A DNA stretch of 64,000 nucleotides from Acytostelium subglobosum LB1 (taxonomy: Eukaryota; Evosea; Eumycetozoa; Acytosteliales; Acytosteliaceae): assembly GCF_000787575.1 (NCBI RefSeq), contig NW_012236489.1, positions 1 through 64,000 of the forward strand. Direction: 5' to 3'. Under the pieces are notes generated by a model that ran no database searches, was not told the DNA's origin, and worked only from the letters and a program-made list of their open reading frames with translations. The translations under genes were made by a program, and so were the position numbers. Below, in pieces: positions 35,415-48,346 of this stretch (its first letter is position 1; every line of letters begins with the position of its first letter).

Positions 35415-36752
35415 ATGTTGAATAGACTAAAGAGAGTATTCTATGAGGTGGACACAGATGATGGAGAGACTCATCAAGATGAAAATGTAGAGAATGATGA
35501 CAAGTTGCAACAACAACAACAACAACAACAAAGACAACAACAACATTCACTATTTGGACCTTGTGTATCAGACGGTCTGTTGGATACAGTGGGAAAGACA
35601 CCGCTCATAAAGATAGAGAGCTTGTCAAAGGCTACTGGTTGTACGATATTGGGCAAGGCAGAGTTTATGAATCCAGGTGGCAGTCCAAAGGACAGAGTGG
35701 CCAAGGGTATCATATTGGATGCAGAGAAGAGTGGTCTATTGAAACCAGGTCATACTACGATCGTAGAGGCAACTGCTGGCAGCACTGGTATATCGCTCAC
35801 AATGTTTGGTAAAGCTAGAGGTTACAATGTTGAACTATACATACCAGATAATGTATCAAAGGAGAAGGTGGATCTGTTGGAAATGTTGGGTGCAAAGATA
35901 AATGTATGTATCTCTGTTGTTTGTTTGTTTGTTAGCTTGGTTGGTTAGTTAGTTAGTGACTCTAATACAGATATATAGATAGTACCAATAGTTGGAATGA
36001 ACAATGCATCACACTTTATGCATTGTGCATATCAACGATGTCTTGTGGATAAACAGACATTCTATGCCAATCAGTTTGATAATGTGTCCAACTTCAATGC
36101 TCACTTTTATGGAACTGCCAAGGAGATATGGCAACAGACCAATGGTAACATTGATGGTTTCGTCTGTGCCGCTGGTACTGGTGGTACAGTAGCTGGCATA
36201 TCAAACTATCTTAAATCAAGAGTATGTGTATACTGACAGGACAACCTCCATATATTATTTGCTAATTGGACTTCATCAATCAATCAATAGTGTTCAACAA
36301 TATCAACATGGCTAATTGATCCACCTGGTTCAGGACTATACAGTTTAGTCAACACTGGAGTGATATTCGACGTTAGGGACAGACTTGTGGTCGATAAGTT
36401 TGGTCCTAGGTCATTCTACGAGGGTGTTGGAGTAAACAGAAAGACAGAGAACTTTGCAAAGGCAGTACTTAATGGCGCATTCCTGGGCACTGAACAGGAA
36501 GGTGTAGATATGGCTCATTATCTATTGCAGAATGATGGACTGTTCCTCGGTGGATCGAGTGCTTTGAATTGTGTTGGTGCTGTGAAGTTGGCAAGAAAGC
36601 TAGGACCAGGCAAGACTATCGTCACAGTTCTTTGTGACTCTGGTCATCGATATACAAGTCGATTGTACAGCAAGTCATGGTTAGCAGACAACAAGTTCAC
36701 TTTATCTGAAGAAGGTTATCAACCAAACAATCTCGATTTCGTACTTCAATAA
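35415..36752 (+). CDS. Cysteine synthase, Cys12-like, PLP-dependent
   Basis: Three exons (35415-35903, 35979-36221, 36291-36752) encode 397 residues. The N-terminus carries a Gln tract (about 32-45). The PLP fold shows the lysine motif NPGGSPKDRVAKG (Pro in place of the usual Val), the Thr/Ser loop ATAGSTGISL, and the phosphate loop AAGTGGTVAG. The C-terminal half (EGVGVNRKTENF, GLFLGGSSALNCVGAVKLAR, VTVLCDSGHRY) is typical of the Cys12 branch of O-acetylserine sulfhydrylases and not of cystathionine synthase; there is no heme or CBS domain. It starts only about 110 bp after the alkaline phosphatase stop. Confidence 0.9.
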
Positions 36753-36846
36753 ATAATGATCACGATCACCCCTAAACGATCATTGTACAACAACTATCTT
36801 TATTACTTCAACTACTAATACTACAGCTACTACGTTTGAAGCAATC

Positions 36847-37899
36847 ATGGGAAAGAAAGAAGGAAAGTCTTCAAATCCTATGGAGGTGTATAGGAAAGAG
36901 CAAAAGAAACGAGAGGGACATAAGGTAAGTTAGTGTACACCAACTCCATCTGACTGGTGTATTGTTGCACTCTCTCACTCACTGCACTGTATAGCATAAA
37001 CAAGATAAACAAAAGGCGAAGGAAAGGATATACTTAACTAAAGACATTGAGGAGGTTAAAGGTGAACTAAGACGACTCGGTCATTCTGAGAAGGACAAAC
37101 AGCAGCGAGCACTACTGATGGGTGTACTAGAAAAACGAGGTGTGGCCACAGGAGGTACAGATCATCTATCAGAGAGCAAGCCGACACAGACAGGGGCTCA
37201 GTATAGACCTGCACCACCTCCACAGTCACCAGCAGGCAGACCAACACCACCTCCACAGTCACCTGCCAAGAGTAAGTAATGTTGAACAACTTATGTTTGA
37301 TCAACTTGATGAATACTGAGACGAATGTCTATCCAATAGGACCTCCAAGTGCAATGCCATACCCACCGACGATGATGCCAGGTATGCCACCGATGATGCC
37401 AGGTATGCCACCTATGATGCCAGGCATGCCTATGATGATACCGGGTATGCCACCGATGATGCCAGGCATGCCTATGATGCCGGGTATGCCACCTATGATG
37501 CCAGGCATGCCGCCAATGATGCCAGGCATGCCGCCAATGATGCCAGGCATGCCGCCAATGATGCCAGGCATGCCAATGATGATGCCGCCTCCCCCATTGC
37601 CACCACAACTTCTATTTGCAAACCAAGAGGCCACTGTAGAGAAGCCAAAAGAAGAAGAAGAGGAGCCTATTATAATCAACCCAAACCTAAAGAGAATGAA
37701 GCCTGCAGCACCAGTCAAGAAACTGCCGGCACCAACTACAACAACACAAACTCAACCATCGTCTTTAGAGTCAAAGAAGGAAAAGGAGGATACTCAACAA
37801 CAACAGTCACCGCCACAACCAAAGTCAGAGGAAGAGTTGGATGAAGGCTACGAAGCGTTCATGAAGGAGATGAACGAGTTGGAAAGCGGGAGCCATTAA
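36847..37899 (+). CDS. WBP11-like proline/methionine-rich protein
   Basis: Three exons (36847-36924, 36995-37271, 37340-37899) encode 304 residues. The start (MGKKEGKSSNPMEVYRKEQK, then RKEQKKREGHKHKQDKQKAK) is the basic helix that opens WBP11-type splicing proteins, followed by a charged helix (KERIYLTKDIEEVKGELRRL). Pro-rich sequence and about thirteen MMPGMP-type units (37374-37582) follow, then an acidic end. WBP11 binds WW/PQBP1 proteins in spliceosomes. The similarity covers the N-terminus and composition only. Confidence 0.7.
37374..37582 (+). repeat. Tandem MPGMPPM-coding repeat
   Basis: An array of 15-21-base units built on ATGATGCCAGGCATGCC, within exon 3 of the WBP11-like gene. 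Unit length varies by whole codons, so the frame is kept. Confidence 0.8.
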
Positions 37900-38011
37900 G
37901 GAATATCCAGGCATTGAGTATTAAGTGCACAATGAATGTTATTGCATTCTATAAATATAAATATATGATTATTATTATAATAGTATTACATAAAGGGTGT
38001 CGCTTGGATGC

Positions 38012-40527
38012 TTAGTTGTTGTGCGGAACCAATGCATGACCAGTTGATGGATTGTTGATAAGGTTGTTGTTGAATATCGTCACCAATGTGATCAAGTCTT
38101 TGACCCACAGTTGTCTCTCCTCATTCGAGGATGCCGCAAGTTCCAAGGAATATATATCTGGAATAATTGTCAAGACTACGACATGTTGAAGGTGTTTGTT
38201 AGTAGTTGATATATTTAAACAGCAACGACATAAATAAATATTGTCGATACTTACATTTGGGATCTACACCATCCTGGACAATCTTGACACGTGAGTCTAG
38301 CATAACTCTTGTGATGAACTTGTACGTGGTAGTGTAGCCATCTTCATGTGTCGGTGATGATGGTGTTGGACTTAGGGTGGGACTGTTGCCGCCACCAATG
38401 CTGTTGTCCTGGTATTTCGCACCAAGTGATAGTGATGTGCTACTGGATGTGGTGGCGAGCGATGAGCTGACACTTATTGATCCAAGCTTGGTCTTTGTCT
38501 TCTTCACCTGTGGATGACACACCATCAGCATATCGTTAAAGAGGAATACATGCTCCGTTGTCTTCTTGTAGCGCAATGGACCATCTCTGATCAGATATCT
38601 TGACTTTGCAGTGAGATCCTCCTTGTAGCCAATGATCTTCTCCTCAAACTGGAGCACCTTGATCCTCATTCCCTTTCGGTCGTTGATACCATCGGCAAAC
38701 TTCTTGAAGGCATCCTCGGCCAGTGTGAGAGGAAGATAGTCTGGATGAGACAGTGGTGTGAACTTCTTGATCTGGTGAATCAACATGATATAGCGCGGTA
38801 TCCTTTGCACTGGCATAATCAGCAGGTCGTGGAGGTCAAGGTCACCGAGTTGGGCGTTGGACTCGGCCGTCTTGACAAAGCTGGCAAAGTTGCTCGAGGT
38901 CATGGCCTTCTTGAGTGAGGTCTGTGCACTCTCAAAGTTGATGATGTACTCGATGTAGGACTCGAACAGTGGCAGTTGTTCCAACATACGACCACCAAGC
39001 TCTGACCACTTGCTAAAGTTCCTGTACATGTCCTCCATTTGGTTCAAGAATATGGAGTTACTCTTGAAGATGATGTTGGCTGTGGAGAATATCCTCTCAA
39101 TATCGTTCAGACCTATGATGGCCTCACCATTCTGACTCTTCATCTTGAGTGGCGACACGAATATCTTGAGGAGGTTGGACAGATGCGAGACATATGTTGA
39201 CTCTGTTTCAAATAGTTCCTGTACTGCCAATCTCTTCTTCTCTGTTTGTTTAATTTATCAAGTTAGAGACATGGTTGGTTGGTTATCACTTCAGACTATT
39301 CTACTTACTTAGTCTCTTGAATTGTTGGCGTGCATACCATCTCTTTGCACATGCCTGTACCTTTATCAATTTCTTGAGGTCAGTGCCAGTAAAGTCATTG
39401 TTGTTGTCTTGTTTGGACTCGTCTGAAGTGTTGGCAGCAATATCAACGGCAGTAGTTATGTCAGTTTGTTGTTGCTCAAGGTTGGTTGTTTTGGTATCTG
39501 TGACTGGAAGTGTTGCTGATTCCTCAACAAGAGATATATCATCAGTCGTTGTTACATCGGAAATGATTGAATCTGTATCGGTGCTTGTTTGTACTGGTTG
39601 TTGGTGTTGTTGTTGTAGTTGTTGCTGTTGCTGTTGTTGCTGTAGAAGTGATGTGCTTGATGCGGATGATGGGAAGCTGTTCAGCTTGGTCAAGAGGGCA
39701 TCAGCGTTTAGAACCTTTTGGTCCAATACACCACTTGAGGTGTTGTCGATATCACGTCTCATCTCCTCCAGAATGTCAGACACATCAACATTTCCTCTGC
39801 CCATCTTAACCGTGAGCTTCTTGGCACTCGATCGGATCGTACCAAATGTCTTATGTAGCTTCTTCTTCTCGGACTCAACGTGATTCTCCAGGGCCTTGAC
39901 ACGCTCAGTCAGGAGAATGTTCTCATGACCCACCTCCTTGAGTTGGATCTCCAAATCTTCCACCTTCTTTTGTTCCATCATATATTGTTGAGATACTGCC
40001 AAGTACATTGACTTCCAGTCTGTTGGGTCAAAATCACCTCCATTGCTGGTGATACTGTCACTACGGAGCATTCTGGTCTCGACTGATGATGGCGATGTAG
40101 TTTGTACACCATTGGACTGGATGCAGGTCACTCTCTCCTTGATGTCGGTAACATTGTCTGTAAGGCCAATCAACATTGAGTACATCTTTTCAAGAAGTAC
40201 TGAGTTGTCTCCGTCCTGTACTGTAGGTTGTTGGTGTTGCTCTTGTTGATGTGTCACCTCAATCAGTGGTTGTTCAATCACTTCTGGAGAAGAGGTAATT
40301 TCGTCAGGCTCCACCTCAATGGTATCGGTAACTGTATTAGGTACAGCTACGTCAACAACATGGTCCATGTTGCTGGAGGTGTCCAATGAGGGCGATGATG
40401 ATGTTGGAGATGAGCACTCATCATCTGTTCCACCACCTAGCGATGTGTTGAGTAAATCACTGCTGTTATTGCCATTGACCTTTAAGTTTGAGGTATTCTT
40501 CTTATTGCGTTTCTTTTGTGGTGCCAT
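38012..40527 (-). CDS. RhoGEF (DH-PH) with coiled coil and IQ motif
   Basis: Three exons (39309-40527, 38255-39241, 38012-38157) encode 783 residues. The N-terminal half is Ser/Thr/Asp-rich, with a coiled coil (about 170-255; VEDLEIQLKEVGHENILLTE) and a Gln tract. An IQ-type motif (IKVQACAKRWYARQQF) sits just before the DH domain (about 415-600; VQELFETESTYVSHL, LHDLLIMPVQRIPRYIMLI). The PH domain spans the last two exons and ends with EERQLWVKDL. It should load GTP on a Rac/Rho GTPase, with possible calmodulin control through the IQ motif. It converges with the WBP11-like gene. Confidence 0.93.
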
Positions 40528-40760
40528 CTATCTCTATTAAATATATATCTATCCTTTATCTGTTTACTTAACAACTTTCATAAAAACTCATCATTCACTG
40601 TTCCAGATCTTTTTTTGATTCCCATCCTTTGAATTGTTTTGGGTGATCGAAATGGTTTGGTGGTACTTTCAAAGAAAGCAAACGATCAGATTCTTATCGC
40701 CCGATCAAGATCGATGTCATGTGATCAAATTGATAAAAATTTACACATTAATTATTATTA

Positions 40761-43700
40761 TTATTTAATTAAATTTGAAATCTCACTCTTGATGTAGAGC
40801 TGAGCAACAAGTGTGAGAATCATCTTCTGATTCACCTCAACAATGTCTTCCCAAACAAGGAAGATACAGCAATCCAGTTTACGTGCAATGTTGATGATGT
40901 ACTGAGCATTGAGTTTGCGATCATTGGCATTGTCACCCTTGGTGACCACTGAATAGTTGATGCAGCCTGGTGACATTGACTCGAGTAGGTCAACCAAAAA
41001 CAGTCCAGTGCCAATGTTACTGTCCTTGAACGACGTGATGCCACTGCACTTGCCAATGGTGGTGACCTTTTGGTTGGCCCATCTAATGATGTCTGACTCT
41101 GTGACGTCGCGGTTCGATCCACTCGCCCGTAGACTCTGAAGAATGGACAATAGATGATATTTACATGCCTGCCAGATCAATGCAAGTGTGAGCTTACGAT
41201 TTCCAGCGTTAATATCGCTACCCCCAATGCCAATCAGTGAGAACTTGAGCTTCTTGGCAATGTCAATGCCCATATCGCAATTCTCATTCATCTTGTAGCT
41301 GTTGGTTGGGTTTTGGTTGACAATCTTCCAGTTCACTACACCTGTCTTGATCTTGTCAAACATCTGTGGATGACATCATTGTAGGAGTATGTGAGTGAGT
41401 TAGTGAGCGGAGAACAGACTGAATGTTTGTCCATAACTTACCTGTAGAATGATCAAACCATCTTGCAAGTCTTGTTGAAGATTGTTTACATATCTAGTTA
41501 GGTTAAGGGAGTTGATCCACATGCAAAAGGCTCTTTCCTCCCTGGTTCCCTCGACGTCGGCAAGGTCAGAGAGTTCCTTAACAAAGGATAGAGTGACCTG
41601 TTTGTCCTTTGCCTCCAGTCTGATGCCAATATCCTTGATTGCCAGGAAGAAGCTAGCCACGAATAGATGTGCTAGCTTGAGGTTCCTCTAAAGAGTTTGG
41701 ATGTGTCAGAGTGAGAATGTGATTGTTGTTGGCAATTCTAAGTGGTAGGACTTACGTTCTTCATTGAATCAACAGATAGCCATGGGAATATGTTCATCTT
41801 GGTCGATGTCTCTTGGATGAACCATTTGTATACATTGTCCGCTTGGTCTGGACACACATCGGTTGAGTGCTCAGGAAGGAGCTTCTTGAGTAACTTGATA
41901 CAATTGCTTGGATCCTAATGAATGATGATGTAAGTGATAAATGGATTCCATGACAGAATGTATATGTTGTCTCACTACTTACAAGTATCAACTCCTCGAA
42001 TGTAGAGGTCTTGGTCTTGTCTTTGTTGTTGTGGTTGTTGTTGCTAATCTCCAATTGATAATGGATCCATCGTTGAAGAAGTTGTGAAGCACTCTGAGCG
42101 ACAAAATGTTTGATGTCCTCGTCGGATGACTTGAGAAGACAGAGATTGGGATAGTTGGCCACAGTGATTGTGGACTCTAGATGAACTCGTACCAATTGAT
42201 TGATCATCATGATGGTCACCTTTGGATCTTGTCTAATGGTCTGTGGTGATATGTTCTGGATGATGCATCCAATGGCTCTGGCAGAGTTGGCCACCAGATT
42301 GAAGTTCTGGTCCACTTCGATGCTTCTCTTGGGCTTCATGTTGATGACACGCTCGTCGATCGTACCTTCACGAGCAAAGTTGACCAGTTTGCACATGAGC
42401 ACACCGTCGTAGAAAGAGTGAAGGATGTGCTTACTGGGATCGATTGGGAAGACATGCTTGATCTCCTCACATGGCTTCAGTCGTTGATTGATGAACTGGA
42501 TCAATGGTAGCTCCTCCTCAAAGTGGTAGTCCTTTGTCAAACTGTCGCTGGGCACCTCCACCATGCTCTGTGTGTTGTCCTCCTCTTCCTTTTGCTTTCT
42601 AACAAACTCCATCATTTCAGTGAGTTGCTGTGATAGCTCCTTGACTGATAGACGGTGTTCCTTGTTTCTCTGGTCCAACTGTCGTCTCATCTCTCCAATG
42701 TTCTGCTTGAGTGTGTTGTTCTCTGTCACCAATGCAGCATTGCCATCTCTCTCTGTCTGTACGCTTGCCATCAGTACATCCAACTCTGCCTTCATCTCAA
42801 TGCTCTGTTTGACTGATTGATCAAGCTTCTCTTGAAGTAATGCAACTGATTTGTGCTGTTGGTCGTTGTGCTCCACAACCATAGACTCTGCAGCACGGAT
42901 CAAACTGACGTTGGTGTCTTGGAGTACCCTATGGTCATTCTCAAGTTGTTTGATGCGTTGTAGTAGCGCATCAACCTTGGCAGGTAGCTGATCGAGGTTG
43001 TCCTCAGTCGATTTGAACCTGGTAAGCAGATGGCAAAGGTTTGTCTCCACGGCATTGTTGAATGTGTCCATACGATCTTGCAACTGACCACTACAATCTC
43101 TCAGTGTCACTACATCCTGCTTCAACATCTGGATAGTCGAGAGATGCATCACTATCGAATGGTTCTGCTCCTCATTTGATTTGGTAAGTAGCGTGCACTT
43201 GTCCTCCAATTGACCAATCTGAGATGCCTGACCCTCCATTGTTTGTTGTGTGTTTCTGAGTTGGTCGAGAATGTTGTCCATGGCCACCTTCTCACTGCAC
43301 TGTCGTTGGATGATGGATTGATCCTGGTCGTCCAGCTGTTTGGTTAATTGCTGGACAAGAGTTTCCTTCTCAACTGCGTCCTTCCTGGTCTGCTCAAGCT
43401 CGGTGTATAGACGTTGTAGCTCAGTGTCCTTTTGCAGTAACTCTGAATCCAAACGGGTTCTCCAGATGTCTGTGTTGTCTCTAAGCTTGGCATCAAGCTG
43501 ATCCAATTGGTTGCGAGTGCTCTCTGCAGCAGACTCGAGTAGACATTTGTTCTCTCGTTGCTGCTGCTCCAAGAGTTGTGTCACCTTCTCATACTGATGT
43601 CGGAGTGATTCCAACTCGAGTGAATCGGATAGATGTTGTTGATTGAGCTGTGTGATCTGTTGGTCGTGCTCCTTGCGCAACTCCTCCAAACTCTTGTCAT

Positions 43701-45934
43701 GGTTGTCAGAGTGGAAGGCAGACTTTAGTTCATCGGCAAAGGATAGGACATGAGGCTGGGGTGTCTTGAGCTGGCCAATGTCCTCCTCGAGCTTCAGGTT
43801 CAAGCTCTTTGCCTCACCCAAGTCGTACTCCAGATTGGCGATTACTCTCTTGAGTGTCTCCACTTGACTGTCCAGCTCATCAATCAGATTGCTCTCACTC
43901 TCCAACTTCTTCTTGTCATAGTTGGTGTACTTGTATATCGATACGATGCATATCAACTAGATCAGTGTTGTAGTGATGGATGTATTAGTTGGTGCATTCA
44001 TTGTTAAGGCTGCTGACAACAAAAATACATACCATGTATAGAGCAGACTTTGGATCTGATACCTCTGTGGTTGATTCAAAGGATTCATTGAGGAAGGATG
44101 AATGGTTGTTGATGGGTTCAATCTGCTGTTGTTGTTGTTGTTGTTGTTCATTGTCCAGATACTTGAATAGGGCAGCAATCAATGAACAATCACCTTGAGT
44201 AGATATCTCAGACTCCACTCTACGCAAGAGTATCTTGGCATCAGAGAGAATACGGAGGTTGGCCACCTGGGGAATGGTAGCCAGTAACTCTTCATTCTTG
44301 ATCAGCTCCTGGAAGGCAGATTTGATGATGGCCTCTGGCTCACTGGCCAATGTCATGCTTGTGTTGCCCATCTCCTTCAAACGTTGCTTGAGATCTTTGT
44401 TCTTGTCGCGCAGTACCTTGACCTTGAGCTTCATGGCATCATAGCTTTCTTGGTCCACCTTATCCTCCAGGGCGTTCTGCAGGTCAGCAACAGAGTTGCT
44501 CAGCGATTCGTTTTGATGCGCCAATCGATCCCTATTCTTCTTGAGCTTGTCCTCAGATGACTGTAAGTGCTCCACGTTCATCTTGAGTAACTGGATCTCG
44601 TGGAGTTGTTGATTGATGGTCTTGGCCTTCAAAGGAGAGTACTCTGTGCGTAGCCATAGCTGTTGCTGATCCAACTGATCTTGCAGGGAGGCTTCCCTGG
44701 AGCTCAGCAACTGGTTCTCCTTCATTGCAGAATCCACCTTGGATGTCAGGAGCATGATGTCAGTGCGCAGACGGTCATTGTCATTCAGGACCACCTTCAG
44801 TCGCGTTATCTGATCGGCCTGGTCGTGATTGCGATACTTGAGTGTCTTGATCTCATCCTCCAGCTCATTGTTTCTCTCAAGTAGTGTCTTTCCAATCTCT
44901 GCAGCCACTCTGGTATCCTCTTCCTTCTCCTGCAGCAGCTTCTCTGCCTGCTCCAACTTGGTCTTTGGGTCAAGCTTGAACATCATTGTGTAGGACTTGT
45001 TCTTGGGTGTCTGTGGCGTTGCTGGAAGGTTGACGTTGGAGCCACGTGGCTTGGACTTGTTGATGCTTGAGATACTCTTTGTGCGACGCATGTTTGAACG
45101 ATCCAAATTGAACTCACCGTCACCTGACGCAGATGACGATGATGGTGATGGAATACTGTCAGTGTCGGCACTGAAGCGAACGCCTGCCTTTGTAGCATGC
45201 TCTGACAATCTGAATGTTCCACCATTGAAATGCTCCATCAAGTTGTCATTGGAAATGAATGGCGATGTTGGAGGTGATGAAAGTGGAGATCTTGATGTAT
45301 GTACAACAGTGTTTGGTACTGCGGAATTGTTGTGATTGAATGGTGTGATTGGAGTGGAATGTTGTTGACTGATTGATCTGACTGGAGTTGTCATCTGTGA
45401 GTTGTTGTTGTTATTGGCCTTGTTCAACTCTGGTGATGCAGCTGTGAATGTCTCATTCCTTCGGTTGTTCTTGTTGTTTTTGCCTTTGGGTGTCTGTTTC
45501 TTGGCAATATTATTGTTGTTATTGTTGGCGCCATCCTTCTTGTATGATGAGTAGATGAACAATGGTTCAAAGTCCTTCTGAGTGGTCTTGCGAAGCATTC
45601 GTAGATAAGAGGTCTCTTTGACATGGTGTTCATGTTCCATGTTCTTCTTGTCGTCACGAGAGAGAGGAGATGAGGGGGGTGACCTAGACTCGCCAGCCAA
45701 TTCAGTCTTTAGCTCGGACAATCTTGCCCTTCGTTGTTGGTGGTAGGTAAACAACGTATGATAATGATCATAGAACCATGTCTTCATCCTCTCGGATGGT
45801 GTTGTGTTTACTGATTCATTGGTTGTAGTACTACTACTAGATTGGTCATGGTCCTCAGTACTGGAGTCATCATCAAATAGTGTGACACCAGTGAAAAGGT
45901 TCATATCTAATTCAGGTCTTATAATTGTTGTCAT
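40761..45934 (-). CDS. Fimbrin-like four-CH protein with giant coiled coil
   Basis: Five exons (44033-45934, 41983-43956, 41756-41914, 41442-41687, 40761-41363) encode 1627 residues. The first about 310 residues are Ser/Asn-rich. A long coiled coil covers about 320-1090. The last about 515 residues hold four calponin-homology domains in fimbrin/plastin order: LPLIQFINQRL ... DGVLMCKLVNFA, HFVAQSASQLLQRW, EERAFCMWINSLNLTRYVNN ... LQDGLIILQMFDKI, and IIRWANQKV ... GLFLVDLLESM. Fimbrins crosslink actin filaments. The EF-hands of standard fimbrin are absent and replaced by the coiled coil, so the protein probably dimerises. D. discoideum has several fimbrin-like genes; which one this matches is not clear. 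Confidence 0.9.
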
Positions 45935-46082
45935 TGTTATGTAGTTATATATATATATTATAAATATTGGTGATACAATAAATTAATTAAGGCCAATAAC
46001 GGCTTGAACACTGTTTTGGAGTTCTCGTTCTTTGGAACAGGTGAAAAGGGCGCGCGACAGTACTTTATTTTGAAATTGGTCA

Positions 46083-48282
46083 TTACCTCCTTGTGTTGGT
46101 GGGGGCATTGTTTCGTCCAGCAGTGTCCCTCCTGTCTGATGCCCTGTAGCTAGAGTCTTTGAGGAAGTCCAATGAGAGTTGGTTCATGTAGGTCAGATCA
46201 ATGTCGAATGTCTGCGGTGATTGTTCACCACTCTTGTTAATGATTTGGTCGATTGCCTTGGACAGTCCAGATGGTATGGGATCACTATTGATCTGATCCG
46301 TTTGGAATAGAGTGAGCAGATGTTTGACATGATGCGGTTGCATCGATGGTATCACTTGTTCCAAAACGTCGGCATCGGATATCAACTTCTTGTCCATCAC
46401 GAGCAGATTGGTCACTTCGATCATCTGTTGCATCTGAACGATTGACTCTGTCAGGTTGACCTGTGCCACCCAGTCCTGTACCTTGGAGATCTCTATCTTC
46501 ATCTGGAAGCCATTGGCAGTGCTGCAGAGACCATGAATCGAGTTGAGGCTGTTCAAAAGGAGCGCGTTGGTGAAGAAGAACACCTGTGAAAAGAATTGTC
46601 CAACAAGATTCGAATGCACATAGTTCTGACGAAGGATGTCGTGCATCTCCTCTAGAATGTCCAAAAGTGAGTTGCTATTGAATATGCTGTGATGTTGATG
46701 ATGATTTTGTTGTCTTGTTGTTGCCGCTGTTGGTGAAGCTGTGTTGTTGTTGTTGTTGATTGATGGCGAAGTTGGAATATCTGATGCAGACTTCCTCTTT
46801 AGTAGTCTGCCACTGTTGAATGCATGTATTTCGTGTTGAAGTATACTCCTGATCAACACGGGTGAGATCTTTGCGTAGGTGTTCTGAATCAGTCGACTGT
46901 AGAACTTAAATATGGTGGTCTTGAGCTGGTACTCAAAACTGCTGATTGGTGAGAGACCAGCCTTGTCAGCGGCCTCACTGCCAGCATAGCCTTGTGACGA
47001 TTCGATCTTGGCCAGCAGCAGACAACTGGTGGACAACCAGTAGGCGAGCATATTGTTGTCGTTGATACACTTCTTCAGTGTGGTCTCAAACGCAGTGGAT
47101 ATTGATGAGAAGATCCTGCTGCCACTTTTGGCATCCTTCAGAATGCCTTGTGCCACCAATCCATCAAACAGGTTGATGCCAGAGACCGACAGAGTACCCT
47201 TGAACTGTGGTTCTGCCAAGAAGATGGTCCTCTCGATCAGAGTCTTCTCATCGAGCTCCTGCTTGTAGGCCAGTGACTGTCGTCTCAGCTCATCGACTGA
47301 GCCAGACTTTGTAACGACACCAATATCATTTGCACTGTTGCCACCATTGAATGAATCGCTTCTTTTCTTTGTGGTGATGCCAACATTTAGCTTCTCTTGT
47401 AGCTCTGCGTTCTCCTTCTCAAGTCGTGCGATCATCTTCTCCATCTCCTCGTTCTCTTGCTGCAGTGCTGTGTATTTGCCTCGAAGGTCAGTGCCAGTGA
47501 GTGAGCCAATCTCTGAGTTTGACAGCTGGTTCTGTTTAACCTGCTTCTTGAGTTTGGCAATCTCCTTCTCCTGATTGGCGATTACGGTCATCTTTTCCAG
47601 CTTCTCTTGTTTCAGCATATCAACCTCTGTTACACCATTACTATCGCTCAGTGCTTTGGTTTGGTATAAGTATATATACATTGTTGCTATTGGACATTTC
47701 ATTACATACCTCTGGATGATTGCATCATTTGTTGATTGATTAGGTCATCCTTCTCGACCTGATAGGACTCGATCAACCTCTCCTTATCAGCTATATCATC
47801 GTGCAGTATCTTGTTCTGTTTCTTGAGATTCTCAATCTCAGTCTCCATATCCTTCATCCTTTGTAGTCGATCATCTGCTTCATTCTCTGCCAGCTCCTTC
47901 TCTTTTGTTATCTGATCGATCTGCTGTCTCAACTCCTTCTTTGATTCTCCTAGATCATCATTGATGTCGTCGTCTCCAAAAGAGTCCACTGACTAGATCG
48001 TTGAATATCAACACCATTGTTAGTTGTTGAAACATAGACCATGTGACATATTTGTCAATCATACCATATCGGTGATCTGTGATGTATCGACGGTTGTATC
48101 TGATGCAGAGTCTGTCTTGTCCAAGAAGTAGTCCTCTCCAGAGATAGTCTTTACCAACCTTGGATCCTTGGATACGGTATCTTTGTTTAGAACTTTAACC
48201 AAGGGCTTGTCATTATATTTGAGTGGTATAGTATTAAAAGTACACTAGAGATAGATATCAAATGAATGTTAGTCATTTGATC

Positions 48283-48346
<64 letters not shown>

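Noticed and set aside
37291-37718. His/Trp-rich and Ile/Gly-rich minus-strand ORFs
   Set aside because: They mirror the MPGMP-coding repeat of the WBP11-like gene.
41108-41128. GGTTCGATCC, a tRNA B-box-like string
   Set aside because: It lies inside the fimbrin-like exon, with no A box or acceptor stem at the right distance.
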